Source of the DNA: Porites lobata
Lineage: Eukaryota > Cnidaria > Anthozoa > Scleractinia > Poritidae
Length of the DNA: 64,000 nucleotides
NCBI GenBank assembly: GCA_942486035.1
Contig: CALNXK010000015.1
Location: forward strand, 1,901,501-1,965,500
Reading direction: 5' to 3'
The position numbers were made by a program, and so were the translations under genes. Below are positions 46,233 to 58,912 of this stretch, piece by piece (positions within the stretch are counted from its first letter, which is position 1; each line of letters starts with the position of its first letter). The notes under the pieces are model-generated. The model saw nothing but the letters and a program-made list of their open reading frames with translations, had not been told where the DNA came from and did no database searches.

Positions 46233-46673
46233 TATATATAAATTAAAAATATGTTGCTTTATACATCGAATGAGAAATGAGACTGATAGCATTCCAGATA
46301 TTTTCCTTGATGTCCTGACTCCAGCATCGCGTATACACAATCATAATACAAGATTTGTCAGTAATCTGAACTATTTTAGGCCAAGAGTATTCACCAACTT
46401 AGGTAAGACGTCCTTTAAATTCTCCGCTCCAAAAATCTGGGAGACTGTACCGCCTGGTCTCAAGTGTCTGCCATATCATAAGTTTAAGAAAGAATGGAAG
46501 TCCTGTCTTCTAACCAACCAAATCTGACCTTGCTTATATGTTCTATCACTGATATTATCTGAGTTTTTATTCCTCTCTTTACTGCTGCCAATTATTTCAA
46601 CATGATGGTGTCCAACAAGAAAGCTCTTGCTACTTTGGACACTGTACACAAATGAACTTAATGTCTTTTAGTT

Positions 46674-49600
46674 AATTACACGGGACGAAAAATTGGATTT
46701 ACTGCACTTTTGACACGCGTCAAAAGTTAAGTCAAATATGGTATTGGTTTTGACTTCACCTTTGACGCGCGTCAAAGATGTCGCCAAATATATAACCTCT
46801 TTGCTTACTCCTTTGACCTCGGTAAAGGTGAAGTCAAATTGGTAACAACTTTGACTTCTCCTTTGACGCGCGTCAAAGATGAAGTCAAATGAATCAATTC
46901 TTTGCTATTCCTTTAACCCTTATCAAAGTCGTTGTCAAATATGCTGGTAACTTTGACTTTACCTTTGATGCACGTCAAAGATGAAGTCAAAAGTGTAGTT
47001 AGCTGTGACCACACCTTTGATACTAGACAAAAATGAAGTCAAATACGACCGCTACACTTTTACAACACTTTTGAATGGTGCTGAAAGGTGAGAGGAAATA
47101 TGCAATGAATTACGTCTACAAACACTTAGTCGAAACTGATGTTAAGAAAGGAAATTAAAAAGCTGTAATTGAATACTGTTTTAAAGATATTTATACGACA
47201 ATACCGAACACGGGCGGGTAATCATTGTAATTGTTGTTTTATAATTATTTTTGAAAATGTTCTAGAATATGTACTTTTTCGAAGTGATTTTTTTTTGTCT
47301 TATCTTGAGTGGATATTTTCTCCCTGATCGATCAATATTATATACCATGTAACGACAGCGACGCAAAACTATGATTCAACAATTGGACGATGGAAGACTG
47401 AACCCAAGCAAGACACCCTGTTTTTGGCGCGAAATTGTCGCGGCTGCAAACTCTCTCCGCCCACGCAAACAAACAAACTACGCAGATCTGAAGAAAACAA
47501 AAGCTGCTTTTTTGTACGAAGCAGTCCAGCTTTTGTTAACAAATATTTTCACCCTTATCTTTGATAGAGTTTAGACCACAAACTTGTTCAAAAGGTACGT
47601 GTCATTCTTTTCTATGTGTTCGTGCAATAGTTGTTCTTCAAACTTCATAGTTGTTTTACTGTGTTAAGCTTACGGAAACCAACCCCGAACAGGCGTGTAT
47701 GTCTTGCTTGGGAGCTGTTGGGAGCTTTTCTGATTGTTAAATCTGGTTCAGTAAGCTATAAAAATTTTTCTATATCACAGTAGAGTTTACATTAGATCAA
47801 GCTCTTTTTTCTTAATAGAGTTAGTCGGCCATTTCTGCAAAGGTAATAGTTGGCTTATATTTCACAATGCAATTCAAGTCAAAACTCCATGGGAGAACCT
47901 ACTAACATCAAGATTAACCAACTCTGGTTTTTCTAACAGTTATACTTAACTACAAAAACTACTTCGGGGTAATGAAATAATATAAGACTTACATATTTTT
48001 TTTTTCATGGACAGTGTACTGCAATAAAAATGTGTGTACCAGACTTTGATGGGCATAGTACTGAAGCAAGTATATGATGAGCTTATTTGAACAGGATTCA
48101 GTGCAGTTTATCAAACAAAGAAGTGTGGTTATTTGAAGACTTCGGATGTTTTAGAGACGTGAGTATCTCTTTCTATTGATTTTTCTGGGTTCTATACGTA
48201 ATGGGGCTCAGGCTGCATAATTTTTAAAATATTCCATTGAGTTTTGTGCCACCACAGCTAGGTATGTTTCAACATTTAATAACAATCATTCAAGCATACC
48301 GAGCTGTCCCTTCTTTATTGTGACTGGACAATAACTTTAAAAATAGCCTGCGTAGCAAGCTTTCCCGCGCGAGTTTTGTGCAAGAGACTAAGTTTGTAGA
48401 GGGCAAAAAAGAGGAAGGAGGGGCCGGGAGGGGCTAACTCGCGCAATAACTCTATTGGAAACGCTTGTTATGCAGGCTAGCTATAATATAAAGTGTTTCT
48501 TTAGTTTAACTTAAGCTTTGGGCATAGAGGGAAACTTTTATTGAATTTTCCTGGACCTTATTAAGTGATAATAAGGCTCGATTCAAACGTCAAATTTCAC
48601 AAATGACGAACTTAATGACAATGCACGTACACGAAATGTAAGGTTCCCATTCAAAAGCATTAGGTTCGCTACACATTTTTAACTGGGTCTTTAAGTTTTG
48701 ATAAAGGTAAAGAGAAAGGGGGATTTTCTGCAGAAAAGGAGCGATAGTAAAAAGGGAGTGGGGCCGAAAATTTTATTTAAAACACTATGACTGAATTTTT
48801 TATCTCAAATTGCTATATTCTTTTACAATTATTTCACAGATAAAAGAAACAAGCAAAGTGATAAGTCTCCAGTGGAACGAAACACACAACAGAGGAAGAC
48901 TGAAGTTAGATACATGGCGTTTGTCTTTCACTTACATCAAGAATCAAAAGCACTCTAGAATGAAAATCTTCGCAAAGATAACATCAAGACAGATGGGCTC
49001 CTGATCAAGAACATTTCTTACTTACGATGATTTTTGCACTGGCTTGCGTGAAAGAATTGTTTTAAACTATTTTGCAGGTTGCCGTCCGTGTCAACAGCTT
49101 TTATCTAAAACATTTATAGTGCTTCAAAAATTTGCGGCAGTCATTATGATTGTCCATTGACAGACTGCAATGAGTGCTTTAGACAATAAATCGTGAAAAG
49201 GTTTTAAAAAATCATTTTTATGCGTTTAAGTTTTAATCGGAATTATTCAGCTTTCTAATCATCTAATGAGGTTTTAGGACAATAAAGTACAAGATTAAGA
49301 ACTCAGTCTCTTATCTGTCCACCTTTTTAAACGGTATCTAGGTCGCAATTGAATTTAATTGAAATCTCAAGTTGGATTCTAGCCTGTATATCAAGCGCTT
49401 ATGACTAGCAAGGCAATAACGCGGCATTCGCGCGAAGCGCGAGGCGAACGCGGAATTCAGGCGAAGCGCGAGACGAGCGAGAGGCGCGATGTGAGGGGAG
49501 GAAAAAAAACAAACATATTTGGCAACACCTTTGTTAAACCTTTGACTTAAATCTCAGACGCATTTGACGACAGCTTTGTCACAACTTTGACCTGAGGTTC

Positions 49601-49942
49601 AGACACATTTGACGACACTTTTCACAAGCCTTTGACTTAAATCACAGACATAACTTTGCCGCGCTTTTGTCACACCTTTGGCCTGAATCTCAGACATATT
49701 TGAGGACGCCTTTGATGGGGGTACAAATGCTAATGAAATATACCTTTGACGCGCGTCAAAGGTAGGGGTTAAAGGCGTGACAAAAACGGCCTTTATCGCC
49801 TGAAGACTCGCCTTTGATCGCGGGCAAAGGTAAACATTTGTCGCGCGTCAAAGTTGTACAAAGGTGTGCAAAGGTGGCCTTTATCGCCCGTTTGACTTCA
49901 CCTTTGACGTTCTGTAAATCCGTTTTTTCGTCCCGTGTAATT
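46674..49942. mobile_element. 3.3 kb inverted-repeat element with periodic subterminal palindromes
   Basis: Termini ACACGGGACGAAAAA (left) and its complement (right), similar over about 27 bp with two mismatches; AATT flanks both, so a 4 bp duplication is possible. The left subterminal array at 46707-47035 has seven units of the CTTTGACGCGCGTCAAAG type spaced 50-53 bp. The right subterminal zone at 49520-49905 has TTTGAC units with shorter spacing and further GCGCGTCAAAG palindromes. The interior holds only short frames (one of 67 residues at 47371-47574 starting MIQQLDDGRLNPSKTPCFWR, and 48810-49004), neither recognisable as a transposase. A MITE at 48344-48479 is nested. Confidence 0.7.
48344..48479. 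mobile_element. MITE with TAGCCTGCGTAGCAAGC ends
   Basis: TAGCCTGCGTAGCAAGC at the left; GCTTGTTATGCAGGCTA at the right, two mismatches. No coding capacity. Confidence 0.65.
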
Positions 49943-49970
49943 ATTTGTCAGCTACTTTATTTTCCTACGC

Positions 49971-50590
49971 TACAGAAAGGTCCTAATCCTCTCTCTGGGA
50001 TCCTAATTCCCAGGCCCCCTGGGGACAACCACAACAAGCCATCAAGTCCCTAGGCTACAGAGAAGTCCTAATCCTCTCTCTGGGATCCTAATTCCCATGC
50101 CCCCTGGGGACAACCGCAACAAGCCACCATATTTTTTTTTGTTTTGTTTTTTGTTTGTTTCTTTTTTTTAAATCTTTTTATTTTTATTTTTATTGTTTTT
50201 TTATTTTTTATTTGTTTTTTGTTTGTTTGTTTTGTTTGTTTTTTGTTTTTGTTTGTCTTTGTTTTTTTGTTTTTTGTTTTTTTGTGTGTGTTTTTGTTTT
50301 TTCTTTGTTTTTTGTTTTTTGTTTTTGTTTTTTTTGTTTTTGTTTTGTTTTGTTTATGTTTGTTTGTTTATTTTTTCTTCTTTTTCATCAAGTCCCCAGG
50401 CTACAGAGAGGTCCTAATCCTCTCTCTGGGATCCTAATTCCCAGGCCCCCTGGGGACAACCACAACAAGAAAGGTGAGCTCCGAACGAGAGGACTCACCT
50501 AATAAAAACATTATCACACAACAACAACCAGGCTAAAGAGAGGTCCTAATCCTCTCTCTGGGGTCCTGATCCCCAGGCCCCGGGAGGTGG
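49971..50590 (+). repeat. Four copies of a GGTCCTAATCCTCTCTCTGG unit
   Basis: Units of 60-75 bp start near 49976, 50055, 50399 and 50530, each with CCTCTCTCTGGGATCCTAAT and CCAGGCCCCCTGGGGACAAC-type bases. A T-rich stretch (50130-50391, TTTTTGTTTG steps) splits the second and third units. The Phe/Val/Cys-rich frames there are by-products. Confidence 0.8.
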
Positions 50591-50599
50591 TAATCCCTG

Positions 50600-52249
50600 A
50601 AAATTTTAGCTTATAACTCCTCTTTATGATCCAGAGAACGAAGGAAATTTCTGATTTTCGAATACTGTAAAACGCGCTTTTTTAAAGGAGCGGTCTGCAC
50701 GTGCGAAGCATGAAACCGACCTTGATGATTTTCTGTCATGTATTATTCTCAACTCATAATATGTTAGGTGTGAATAAAGAATTAAAACTGAAAATCAATC
50801 CATTATTTGAAAAAAAAAACCTCGAAGACCCAATCGTCACAGATTTGATTTTAACAGTCGGTATTCTTTCTTACTCCATAGTAAGAGCATAATAAAAGCA
50901 CGGACATGCATACTTGAATCCCCTGGACTTGAATAAAGTGAATTTCAGAGGCCACAGCGCCAAGTCCTTCTTCAAAATACAGTAAGTGAACTCAAAAATA
51001 ACTTTCCATGTCTCAAAGCTCTCACTACAGTCACATGCACACAATATTGCAAAAACAAGGCACAATATAATAAGAATATTAAGTTAACTATCGATAAACC
51101 AGAAAAATACCGCACCTGAATCATGAGAGAGCAACTCTGATCCCAAAGGAAGACACACTGGGCTAAGATGATTTGCTGCAGAGGAACCTTGACTGTGAAG
51201 TGCCAGCCGAGAGAGTCGAAACGGCTAGAGTGACGGGACATGCGAGAGGATATCGAAAGTTCAAGAAGTGGAGAAAGCAGTGACATTCGAGACGAGGGTT
51301 GCACGAATGTAGATCAATGTTCCAAGGACGAAGTTCGACCAAGAGCGGCGGTGCAAAATCTCTTCGTGGAAAGTCTGTCCAGAAAAACTCAAACGCCTAG
51401 GGCTTGCATGCAGTTGGAAGATCAAGGTAGCCCTTCCTAAACGGTGATCTCGTCATTACAGCTTAGCAAAAAATTCCAATTCATGAAGAAAAAATCCAGG
51501 CTATAAGTAACAAATATTTTGTTCCACGAAGAGAAGAAGTGCTATTTTGCTGAGCTGGGCGCGAAAATATAGGCATCAACTGTACATGTGATAGCTGGCA
51601 TCCAATTGGCTGAGCGAAACAATTAGTGTGACAGGGGTCACATGCAGAAAGTGACCCCTGTAAGGAAGTGAGCTGATTCCACTACTGGTAAGGGCGGGTT
51701 TATGGTTATCACATTAACTTCAATTTATCCTGTTGTATAAATTACCTTAAATGAATTAAATTAAAAAAAAATAACCGCACACTCGCACAAAACAAACAAA
51801 AAACAAGCAACTATAACAGCAACAAAAAGTTAAGCTGTTAGTAATCGTGATCAATAATATTCCTAGAAATTCGACTTCCGCAATACTACATCCCTATTTC
51901 AAGGAAAACCGGAAGTTGTCATGCATACTTGATCCAAGCGACTGTCATGTTTAACCTATATTTTGTTATTGTGCACATAGTTATTAGAATGAGCAAAGTT
52001 TGTGGTGTTTAATGTCTCAATATTCCTGCTTTCAAAAGGTCATAAACAACAGAACTAATTCAAGTCCACTTAGATATTCGCGTTAACAAATATGGTTTCA
52101 CGCTTGACATTTAGTTGGCCACAGGCATAATTCTGGGAAATTTCCCTTTTGTCACAGAAGTTGGAAGTTGGAAGATGAGAGCGCAGCGGCCAAAAGACCG
52201 CCCTACTAAACAGCGTTGAGGTACCTTTTCTAGGTAAAGTCAAGTCAAC
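50600..52249. other. Region upstream of HSPA12-like gene C
   Basis: No exon or known transposon recognised. Contains a perfect 11 bp stem-loop at 51631-51661 (ACAGGGGTCAC, 9 bp loop, GTGACCCCTGT). The promoter of gene C should lie near its right end. Confidence 0.45.
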
Positions 52250-55200
52250 ATGGCCTCGCCAGTTGCAGGTAACCCTTAACTTTTGGGGCAAGTATTCACG
52301 TACATAGTTTTGTTGAAAGTCTGATTTCATTACGTTTGAATGCATTGCAGATTCTGAAACAGTTACGTTAGATCAATTTATCATGATCATAAATGTGCGC
52401 CGTAATTAGGGATTAAGGGATCCAGCTGCATAAGAATCGTGCTATCATGCATTATAACCGAAACGTATGCCGCAAGAAATTTTCATTTTGCCACTTAGAA
52501 AATGAGCAGTGAAATAAGGTTGATATTCTAACATTTCGACCTGGAGGAATATACTTAATTGTCTAAATGTTTACACTCCGGTTAATTCGAGTATCCGTTC
52601 CTCGACCCATCGGTTTTTCGAGTCAGTGAAGGCTCTTGCCCGATTAGTAATTCCGAGCCAAGATGCCGTCCATGTTTGGTGAAGTCATAGGTCTTCAGCA
52701 GCGCCTCTGCTCATAAAATATACCATCTTGTCTGGGGGATCAGAGGTTTTCCAATGAACGTCAAATCTTTTCGAAGTACTTCAACATATCAAAAACTCAA
52801 GGATTCCACTACCTTCTCCGTCTTGTACCGCTGTGGGTGGGGGAATAACTTTGCGTGTATGTCCAAGGGTTAAAACCCGGAAACCCTCAGTGTGTGGTTG
52901 TGTATTTAAAGTAATCATACGACTTTTCTCGTTCAATTTGGAATTTATTTCTACTCGCGTGTTTTTCAAGAAGCTAAAGTTGCATGAGCCCATTTTTTAT
53001 TATACTTTTTGCAAAACATGCTAGGGCAAATAAATTGCAAATTGAACTCGAAGTCGTATGATTAAGTACATATATACGAAATGACGTTTAGGGGTCGAAC
53101 GCACAAATTCCATACAGATGACGTACTATAACCTAGATCTGGGTAGTGCTTCTAATTGGTTACTAGGTTGAAGCAAATTTTCCTCGTATAGTAAGATCAT
53201 TCAGAAGCTGTAACGTTCTCGACTTGTCAAACCGGCAATAAACCGTAAACATATAGCTTGCCATTGTCCAGTAGAAAAAAAAGCATATAGAGAGAAATAC
53301 TGCTTTACTTTGTTTTAACAGATCTCCCCGAGTCTATATTGCACTGCGAGAAAACCTTCCTTGCAACCGTAGCTATAGACTTTGGTACGACTTACAGTGG
53401 ATTCGCATTTTCTTTTAACAAGGAGGAAGGGGAAGACGCCATTTTTATGAACAGCGACTGGGAAAATGAGCTGGGTTATCGAACAAGTAAGACACCGACC
53501 TGCTTGCTGCTGAAGCCAGACCTTTCTTTTCACTCGTTTGGATATAAAGCAGTTGAGAAGTATGCAAATTTGAGTAGCTTATTAGAGGAAAAAGAATACT
53601 GGTTCTTCCAAAATTTCAAGATGTGTTTACACAAAAGTGAGGTAGGTATTATTATTTCGACCACGAGGGAATAGAATGTTTAGAAATACATTTGTACATC
53701 CCTTTGGCGTAAAAACTGATATAAAGGGTTTATAACTGAAAGTTGTGACGTATGTAGAGAGCGTCACATGTATTTACGGTCGACTCTCGCCTTGCGGACA
53801 CCTCGCTATTACGGACACCTAGCTAATGAGAAAATGCCTGATCACTGCCGCTAATGGAGTGATTTTCAGCAACAAATTCTTGATACACTTTTGAGTGTTG
53901 TGACTCCAGGTGCTTCGTATATCAGCAAGATAAAGTGGTTACCATCGTGCATACTTACAGGTCTTTCCAATGAAAAAAATGCGGCGACGTAGTTGCAATG
54001 GCAGATATATTAGAAGCAAGTGCCAATTTGTACTAACCATGCTTGAAAACATACTGCCACCAAATTGCAAACACCTTTGACGAGGCTCCTGCGTGCGATT
54101 CGGTGACTTCAAACAGAGATGTCAGTACCGTTAAGCTCTTTCTTTTAGTTGGTTAACCCTCTCTGATACACTTTCCTTCTTCTATACGACCTCAACCAAA
54201 TCAGCAATATTTTGAGAGAGACCCTCTTCTCAGGAGTCAAATGTCTTCTTTTGGAACACTTACACGCTCTTGAAGCAATCCATAAATGCAATATTTTTCT
54301 CTTATGAGTACGAAAATAGACAACTTAACGTAATAACATGTCGTCTTTTTCTTAACGATCTCTATTTCTTATTAAAAAAAAAAAACTGTCCGTCTGTCAC
54401 GTTCATAGAGCGACTTTGTAATGTGTCAAGTGCTATAACTAAATGTTAGAAATGTTTTTTTTTAATTTTTTAATCTATCCTTTCCTTGCAAAAATTAACA
54501 AAGGAAAGCAACTACTACTAGACAAAGTACAGATATTTAAAAAAACGGTTCTTAGAAAGAAAAAACAAAAACAATAAAAGCGCGATTTTCCTTTATTTCA
54601 CTGGCAGGCCGCAAATAACTTGTCCTTGTGCGAGTTACACGATCAGTCGCGTGACATTGTTGGCTCAAAAATATATAATCATCTCCTTTGTTATATTGAA
54701 CATTGAGTAAGTTACCTTTTTTAGTGATTTTTAACAAAGAATTAGGAAGTAAATGGTGATTCAGGCTCCAGCCTCGTTTTCATGCTGGACCGTAAGGTAT
54801 GTGGCATAAAAAGAACTCCATTTACTCGAAACCTATACTACAAATCGACCTTACAAATTATTAGCCAATGATCAGTAGGTCTTGTTCTACCAAAATGCGG
54901 TATCAAACCTTTTCTGGCCGGTGGGTTGAACGAAACAACAGTTTTCCTATCTCGGCTACTGGACTAAACAGAGTTGACGTCCGAATTGTCAATCACAAAA
55001 GCAAGCAGTCAACACACTTGAGATGAAATGTCCGTGGTCAACAAAAGAAAGATAGAAAAAGAGAGATGAGAAAACCGTAAAGAATGCTCCTCTACGCTGA
55101 AATTATTACTCTGGTTAATGATAATGATAATGATAACGATAACGATGACGATGACGACAATGATAATTGTAATGGTAATGACGATGCTAACAGGATGGAA

Positions 55201-56895
55201 ATATTCAATTGAACCTCAAGGCAAGTTTTGTACTTACCCTGCATGCCACCCACTATAGCACCTGCGATTGGGCTAAACTCATCATTTTCCGTTTACAGAG
55301 TCTTGACCTAGATACCGAGATAGAGGCTGCTAATGGAAAGGGCCTACAGGCCATAACGGTGTTTGCACATTCCATTAAATTTCTTAAGGACACAGCTGTC
55401 CACGTCATTCGACAAAAGACAGAAGATGATAGCTTTGAAGTCGAAGATGTTCAGTGGGTTTTAACTGTTCCTGCCATTTGGAATCCAAAAGCAAAGCAAT
55501 TCATGAGAAAGGCAGCTTATGAGGTAAGAAAATACCGTACCAATCTCCTAAAAGACTGAAATATTGGAGTACTGCTGTGAACAAATTAGGCATTGTTTGT
55601 TTTCGTTTATGTTTGTTTGATATGTTTTTGTTTTTTTATAATGATTTTTGAAATTACTTTTTTTTAAGTACGCATGAAAAGAAAAAGAACAAAAAGAACA
55701 AACAAACAAAACAAGCGTAACAGTTTATTGTAATATCTTTGCTATTATGAATCTCTTTGGGCTGTACATGGCATGCTATTAACACATCTCTATCTTTTCG
55801 ATTTCTTTTAACAGGCTGGGATTGGCTCACCTAACAATCCAGAACAGTTGTTGATTGCTTTAGAGCCTGAGGCCGCAGCTGTGTTGTGCATGGAGAGGAA
55901 ACTGCATGACCCTGCATCAAAAGAGGAAATTGAATCTGTGGAAAAGCCGCTAAGTGTCCCTCTTTTGCAGTATATGGTCGTCGATATTGGTGGTAAGTGC
56001 GTCGTATATCAATGGCTGTCACTTGAACACAGTGGTACTGAAATTTAGGATGCATCTCCGATCAAATTGAGAAAAGTTCAATCTTACTGCAATTTTGACT
56101 ACATAAAGTGAAAATATAATCTGGAAAACTATACTATGTTCCTTTATGTAGCATTGCATTTAAAGTTTGATGAAAGACCCATTGCATCATTGTGTCGTTT
56201 CTCTGAGTAAACAAAACTCAGGCAGCGTAGCACAAAAAGGGGCTTCAGCTGTTTAGATGCGAGGAGAAGGCATAAATGACGACGAACGGCTTTTAAGTTA
56301 ACTAAAAGAAAAACAACAACAACAACTTACAACAAGCACAACCGAACTACTTTTTCTTTGTAGGTGGCACTTTTGACGTTACAGTACATGAAAGGCAGGG
56401 TAACGGTGCCTTAAAAGAAATTTACAAAGTAACTGGTGGACCTTTTGGCGGGATGAAAGTGAATTGGCAGTTTCAAATTCTCCTGGATGAGGTTTTTGGT
56501 GCTCCCAAGCTACGTGATTATCGCGTACAGTTTCCGGGTGATTGGCTAAAGTTAATGAATGATTTTGAGGTGAAGAAAAGAGGGACACGAGCTCTGGATA
56601 GAAAAGAAACAAGGATTCGGCTTCCAGCTAGCTTCATTTCTTCCATCAACGATTTTCGTTCCTCTGCTTTGAAGCGCTTCAAATCAGGAGATGTAAAAAT
56701 ACTCAACGATGAATATCTGTGTTTGAGTCCCAGTGTTATGCTGAAACTGTTTGAACCCGTCCTTGAAACCATGAAAGAGCATCTGAATGGTCTTCTCAAT
56801 TTATCAGAGCTTTCCAAAGTCAACATGATGCTCCTTGTAGGAGGATTTGCAGAATCTCGTATCCTCCAGGAAGACATAAAAACGCAATTTTCAAG
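52250..56895 (+). CDS. HSPA12-like: HSPA12-like atypical Hsp70, gene C (C-terminal exon not found)
   Basis: Exons 52250-52268, 53322-53641, 55299-55523, 55815-55992, 56364-56895; 424 residues plus two bases. Intron phases 1, 0, 0, 1, as in gene B. The 19 nt first exon encodes MASPVA, matching MASN of gene B. Motifs: IDFGTTYSGFAF (25-36), VDIGGGTFDVTVHE (about 244-257), LLVGGFAESRILQ (about 404-416). After KTQFS the sequence is AAG then GTAGGG: if spliced there, a phase-2 intron exists that A and B lack; if not, the frame stops two codons later at TAG. The homologous next 170 residues (including VVQGAVMFG) were not found in the remaining 7.1 kb. So the gene is either 3'-truncated or has a long last intron leaving the window. 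Confidence 0.85.
52668..52869. mobile_element. piggyBac-like MITE, right-end fragment
   Basis: Shares the TGGTGAAGTCA and GTATGTCCAAGGG ends with the copies near 60 kb; TTAA follows at 52870-52873. Intron 1 of gene C. Confidence 0.6.
53642..55298 (+). other. Intron 2 of gene C
   Basis: Contains a Tc1/Tigger-like terminal fragment at about 53778-53840 (GACTCTCGCCTTGCGGACAC, GCTATTACGGACACC) and an imperfect GATAAT/GACGAT microsatellite at 55118-55170. Otherwise nothing recognised. Confidence 0.5.
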
Positions 56896-57040
56896 GTAGG
56901 GATATAGCAACGCTTCTTTGTTTAAAGGGAGATATTTCGGGCTCGAGCTTAATTAAGCAACGCGAAATGATAATTGTGACCATTATGATATAATAGAGTT
57001 AAATTTAACAGCACCTGCAAGTTTTTCCTTTTTTGGGGAT

Positions 57041-57518
57041 TACCGTGTAGCACGAAATTTTTGCGGGCTCTAATTTTTGCGATTTTTCCAGCGATCCGCA
57101 CAAATAAGTTCCGGCAAATAAAAATAACCGGCAAACATTTTTCCTGCAAAAATTTACTCCAGAGTAAATATTCTCCAACTTAAATTCCCTAGACAAAAAT
57201 ACGTTCTAAGAAATCGTGTCTGTTCAACTAAAACTTATCTGTTACGTTCAGAAACAAACTAAGCGGTATACAATAAAATACTGGTTTTACATAGGGTACG
57301 CATACCGTAGTACCGTTTGAAAATATATATTTGTGTTGCACGTACTTAACAAAACGAAAATATTATCAAGCAGGGGACTGAGTACTTTCTGAAAATCGCA
57401 AAAATTATTTCCCAGCAAGAAAAACCAATCTGTTGTAATCGCAAAAATTAGTTCTCGCAAAACACAAATAGCCAATCCGCAAAAATAAACTCCCGCAAAA
57501 ATTTCTTGCCACACGGTA
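57041..57518. mobile_element. TA-flanked MITE with CCGTGTAGCA ends
   Basis: Arms CCGTGTAGCACGAAATTTTT and, inverted, CCGTGTGGCAAGAAATTTTT; TA precedes and follows (57041-57042, 57517-57518). The interior repeats GCAAAAATT. Tc1/mariner-type non-autonomous element by its target site. Confidence 0.7.
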
Positions 57519-58912
57519 GCTGGAAAATTTCAGGATTTGAATCGCGTGCACGGACCACTAATAAAAAGAGTGCACACCCTGAACGCTTCTCGTGGTCACG
57601 AAAGTGGGGGCTTTTTGGCCGTTGGTTGTAAATGTGGTCATAATTGCTTAATGAAGGACTCTTAGTAAGTGTACGGTTTTTGTGATCACAGCCATAACAA
57701 AAAAGATAAAACAACATTTGCCATCGTACACCGTGCTTGCACGATAATCATGCGTAAGATCAAGTCGATAAACATGCCATCGAGTATAGATGGTGCCTTT
57801 ATCATGCTTTTAACGAGCCTTCACAGAGCCTTATGTTGTGCCTTTATTGTGCGACCCGTATGTATAACCTAAGATCGTGCCTTTATGGAGCCTTCATTGT
57901 ACGCAACAGATCGTGCTTTTATCGAGCCTGAGGTCATTCCTTTTTGGTGTGTGCGTGGAGTCTCGGGTTCGAAGCTGTTTGGTAATCGTTTTTGGAAGAT
58001 TGTTTTGTGATGTTTACTCTGTTCTTTGGGTGCGTTTCGAGGATACTGCGAAAATAATGGAAGAGCCTACCCGTGGAACAGGGGATCGCCCCTGTTTGTC
58101 CATTCAATGCTAAGCTTGAACATTGGCCTCAGAAAAAAAATACGCTTTGGGGCAGGAGATGAGCCATGTCCAGCCCTGACCATAAAATCCAGAGTTTCTA
58201 CAGTTCTTAACTTAGTTCCACACTTCTCAGAGGTGTGGAAGTGGTGAATAGTCCAAATACAAAGTCAGAATATTGTCACACTGCTCCCCTAGTCATGAAC
58301 CCAGTTTGTCATTCTTTACTTAGTTCTACATTTAGAAGAACTGTAGTGTAGTGTAGAAGTGTAAAATAGTCTGACATCGAAAGGAAGTCAAAGGCAGACC
58401 TGCACGGACTCCCATTGTGGTATTTTTGGTTACGTCGTATTATCAACTGCCTTCAAGTTACATTTTTGCTCTTTCAAGCATGTCTTTTAGAGACTTACCT
58501 CTTTTGTAAGATATGATCGGAGGTCTTTCAAAAATTGTTTTCAGCAGAGGCCGATTTTCCATTAGACTCTAGTTTGCCATCAATGCCTTTTTAATATCTT
58601 GTACTGCTGGGTGATATGTTGTAACCGAGGCAACTAAGTAATATCTTAAGATCAAACCTTTTTGCAAAAATTATGAATTTTCTGCAATGTAAATTGATTG
58701 CATAGCAACCGTGCAGATATAAAGTTTCTAAAATGGCAGTTAAGCGAAGCTGTAAAGGTAGGTGCAGCGTTAGATTATATTTTTACAAAAAGGTGGTCAC
58801 CAACATTGTGCGCATGGCCAAAGCACTTCTGATGAGAAATACAGCTGTAGGTCACAAATGCAATGATGGTTAGGATTATAATGGGAATTAAGAATGTAAT
58901 GTTAAGGCAATG
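57519..58912. other. Repeat-like region without recognised genes
   Basis: Contains ATCGTGCCTTTAT-type steps (57730-57930) and AGTTCTACA/GTGTGGAAGT inverted motifs (58200-58380). The short frames are not convincing. Confidence 0.4.

Larger units (their letters stand above)
43240..46660 (+). mobile_element. 5'-truncated LINE, split by two MITEs
   Basis: RT of an AP-endonuclease-clade LINE (CR1/jockey-like), host pieces 43240-43726, 44747-45695 and 46233-46527. Motifs: NYRPIATLSPFSKVLERLVY, FGFRKGYSTEQAI, FLDLSKAFDTVNHKILLSKL (catalytic Asp), GIPQGSTLGPLL, SFADDTNLFY (catalytic Asp pair) and YLGVYIDKHLNW. A one-base shift occurs near 45434. The C-terminus after the second MITE reads RIHNHNTRFVSNLNYF to a stop at 46527. 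The endonuclease half is absent, as in ordinary 5' truncation. Confidence 0.88.

Noticed and set aside
46707..47035. Palindromic array as a CRISPR array
   Set aside because: The sequence is eukaryotic, spacers share TTTGACTT-type sequence, and the array lies just inside inverted repeats of a transposon-like element.
50144..50502. Phe/Val/Cys-rich frames resembling membrane proteins
   Set aside because: They translate a TTTTTGTTTG low-complexity tract between two copies of a short repeat.
57669..58247. Overlapping frames of 67-78 codons as genes
   Set aside because: No splice partners, no recognisable motif, and repeated ATCGTGCCTTTAT steps in the DNA.
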